From positions 1 to 7,188 of the forward strand of contig JBILMS010000103.1 in assembly GCA_044375415.1 (NCBI GenBank): a stretch of DNA of 7,188 nt. Reading direction: 5' to 3'. Origin of the DNA: JAWXBG01 sp044375415. Lineage in GTDB: Bacteria > Bacteroidota > Bacteroidia > Flavobacteriales_D > Sanyastnellaceae. The notes under the pieces are model-generated. The model was given only the letters and a program-made list of their open reading frames with translations. It had not been told where the DNA came from and ran no database searches. The position numbers were made by a program, and so were the translations under genes. Positions 6,801 to 7,188 of this stretch are shown one piece after another (the stretch's first letter is position 1; every line of letters begins with the position of its first letter).

Positions 6801-7188
6801 TCCATCCACATCCCAGGCATGGACCGTAATCGTGGTGGTTCCAATTGGGAATTGCGAACCCGAGGTATATTGTGCGGGAATGATAACGTATCCGTCAAAA
6901 GCGCAATTATCAGAAAATTGAAGAGTATAATTCACTATTTCATCACACGTCAAAATCGAGTGAGAACATACAATTACTGGAGGAGTAGTGTCAACTGGAG
7001 TTACCAGGAATGTACAAGTGGAAGAGTTACCGTTTGCATCAGTAGCGGTCATGGTAACTGGAGTAGCTGCAACAATGTTGGTACCTGCAACGGGTGATTG
7101 AGTAATCACTATGGCGGCAGCAGCAGTGCAGTTATCAGTAGCAGAAGTGCTGGCGATATAGTTGCCAATAATACCTGCGCAAGTTCCT
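3840..7188 (-). CDS. Giant HYR-repeat surface protein with T9SS type B C-terminal domain (5' end outside window)
   Basis: The frame is open from the window's right edge to a TAA at 3842-3840, so at least 1,115 residues are present and the N-terminus is missing. A GTG at 7109-7107 is only an internal Val codon: the repeat pattern continues upstream of it. The protein is a chain of domains of about 70-90 residues. Most are HYR-like, with the pattern D-x-x-P-P-I-x-C, a central DNC, G-x-x-F-P-x-G and A-x-D-x-x-G-N-x-x-x-C-x-F. An Ig/PKD-like domain (6752-6483) interrupts the array and three Ig/PKD-like domains (4820-4098) precede the C-terminal sorting domain. Paired Cys in the HYR units suggest disulphide-stabilised extracellular folds. 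It is expected to be exported by Sec (signal outside the window), moved across the outer membrane by the T9SS, and displayed as an adhesin or filament, comparable with SprB-type proteins. No catalytic domain is visible in this portion. It is the first visible gene of the operon and the likely cargo of the downstream PorP/SprF-like protein. Confidence 0.95.
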   Translation of the reverse strand, partial: GTCAGIIGNYIASTSATDNCTAAAAIVITQSPVAGTNIVAATPVTMTATDANGNSSTCTFLVTPVDTTPPVIVCSHSILTCDEIVNYTLQFSDNCAFDGYVIIPAQYTSGSQFPIGTTTITVHAWDVDGNVSSCSFDVTVDPTDCCTEENLSLIDIENPYPCYGEQVDISLTQYFDWIEWYVSIDGGDNFELYPSTEILFTISATSDWVIKAMVSVNGCAPVWTAPVVLNVVELPIISGDINLVLINCQAIMPDMVSSLNLDPCWNFVQSIPPGTTLSAGTYIYSIEELNSGASFIATVYIPDNEAPVIQGTNQLNLIANDNCGYNLSFDEIGIIVTDCLLADTLVYVNGIGWDIQSPMVVFQDDVVLIEAIDLMGNISSHTVYVMMSDLSCPVFQGEQVEYIDVEFDGNCGYVVSDFSLLYPANDNCDGIISPLQTPLPGTIVYSDITVSLMATDLSGNSCNKYIQVVFVDTAAPTISCPDTITAPINELCVGLLGDVIPLVSMDDCTSLSVFQYPEAGTVYSSFQPIEISILIEDEFGNISTCDVINTWDPIEPILVSWPLDQTIFLEDDCSAFAPDYSGIEVQNGCDYSIVQSPPGGSQLSNGSNEISLTLDQGTGDYLTYSFTIQVLDTMPPIVVCPSDVTVSAGEGLCGAIVNYTMEVADNCGIGEIELVTGFPSGSFFPLGVNPVTYDVYDISGNVNTCSFQVVVQDLNAPIVTTIDVTSCSEQVFYDMPIVSDECEYTLVPDIGNIESGSLFPLGSTILSYTATDSFGNSTSAAQTITVLENPQANWLPLPNVVCENDDVIDLSNLVESTWSYEFNQPFGVMNLFDPALVGPGIYSITLTTSNGPCFEDSTQFIEILAMPEVQATDYFEFCGLTGQISIESNASDVEWILPVDVVSQGSVFQESVDLVFPEYGDYELIALSSYDGMCPVSSEISVSLWAQPISVYAGEDQILYIIDYAILYGENVGVGNLQWSADNNNFEFTDPNNSVTEVNGLQSGLNTLFLTVTNGPCEAISDEVVIDVKGMIIPTMFSPNGDGANDSFEIRGLQYLPQMKLIIYDDWGIEIFSSDEYNNQWGGTMTNGSLCADGTYYYSIQIGKESLLGFIEIKR
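3843..4097 (-). other. T9SS type B C-terminal sorting domain (CHU_C / gliding-motility C-terminal family)
   Basis: The last 85 residues of the repeat protein form this secretion signal. Its landmarks are the entry motif PTMFSPNGDGANDSFEI, then LIIYDDWGIEIFSS, the YNNQWGG turn, and the end motif GTYYYSIQIG followed by GFIEIKR at the C-terminus. These match the type B domain of gliding-motility adhesins such as SprB. In that family the domain directs transport by the T9SS and is thought to need a cognate SprF-like protein; here one is encoded three bases downstream. Confidence 0.95.
4821..7188 (-). repeat. Array of diverged HYR-type protein repeats
   Basis: Roughly nine HYR or HYR-like units of about 70-85 residues lie end to end, interrupted by one Ig/PKD-like domain at 6752-6483. 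Approximate units on the minus strand are 7188-6993 (partial), 6992-6765, 6482-6270, 6269-6015, 6014-5763, 5762-5520, 5519-5283, 5282-5040 and 5039-4821. The clearest are 6992-6765 (DTTPPVIVC, DNC, FPIGTTTITVHAWDVDGN) and 5282-5040 (DTMPPIVVCP, ADNCGIG, FFPLGVNPVTYDVYDISGN). Middle units keep the DNC/GN/Cys landmarks only partly. Repetition is visible in protein, not in DNA: I see no long identical tracts, so the units are old. Boundaries are accurate to about five residues. Confidence 0.85.

Noticed and set aside
6690..7097. A 135-codon plus-strand reading frame
   Set aside because: It is antisense to the HYR repeat gene, has no domain-like pattern, and only mirrors the repeat composition of the coding strand.
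7107..7109. GTG as start of the repeat protein
   Set aside because: The frame stays open to the window edge and the residues upstream continue an HYR unit (SATDNC), so this is an internal Val codon.

Overview
The window looks like chromosomal DNA of a Bacteroidota bacterium, most likely a flavobacterial lineage. The evidence is the gene content: a giant HYR-repeat surface protein ending in a type IX secretion system (T9SS) type B C-terminal domain, a PorP/SprF-family outer membrane protein, and a propeller/PKD/OmpA protein. Further support comes from modest GC content, A-rich translation starts without clear Shine-Dalgarno sites, and signal peptides that place Gln right after the predicted cleavage site. 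I cannot assign genus or species.

All genes lie on the minus strand and are read from high to low coordinates. (1) 7188-3840: the 3' part of a very large secreted repeat protein; its start lies beyond the right edge. (2) 3836-2931: a PorP/SprF-like beta-barrel protein. (3) 2927-780: an OmpA-family protein with a PD40-type propeller, two PKD domains, a SPOR-like segment and a peptidoglycan-binding OmpA domain. (4) 769-1: the 5' part of an unrecognised exported protein; its end lies beyond the left edge. Gaps between genes are 3, 3 and 10 bases, so this is almost certainly one operon. I see no promoter, terminator, RNA gene, CRISPR array or mobile element, and no gene-free stretch longer than 10 bases.

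The likely joint function is a dedicated surface-display module. The repeat protein is the T9SS cargo, probably an adhesin or filament. The PorP/SprF-like protein would be its cognate outer membrane partner, as SprF is for SprB in Flavobacterium johnsoniae. The OmpA-family protein would tie the assembly to peptidoglycan. The fourth protein is exported and co-transcribed, but its role is unknown. The module type is known; the least described parts are the fourth gene and the exact domain layouts.
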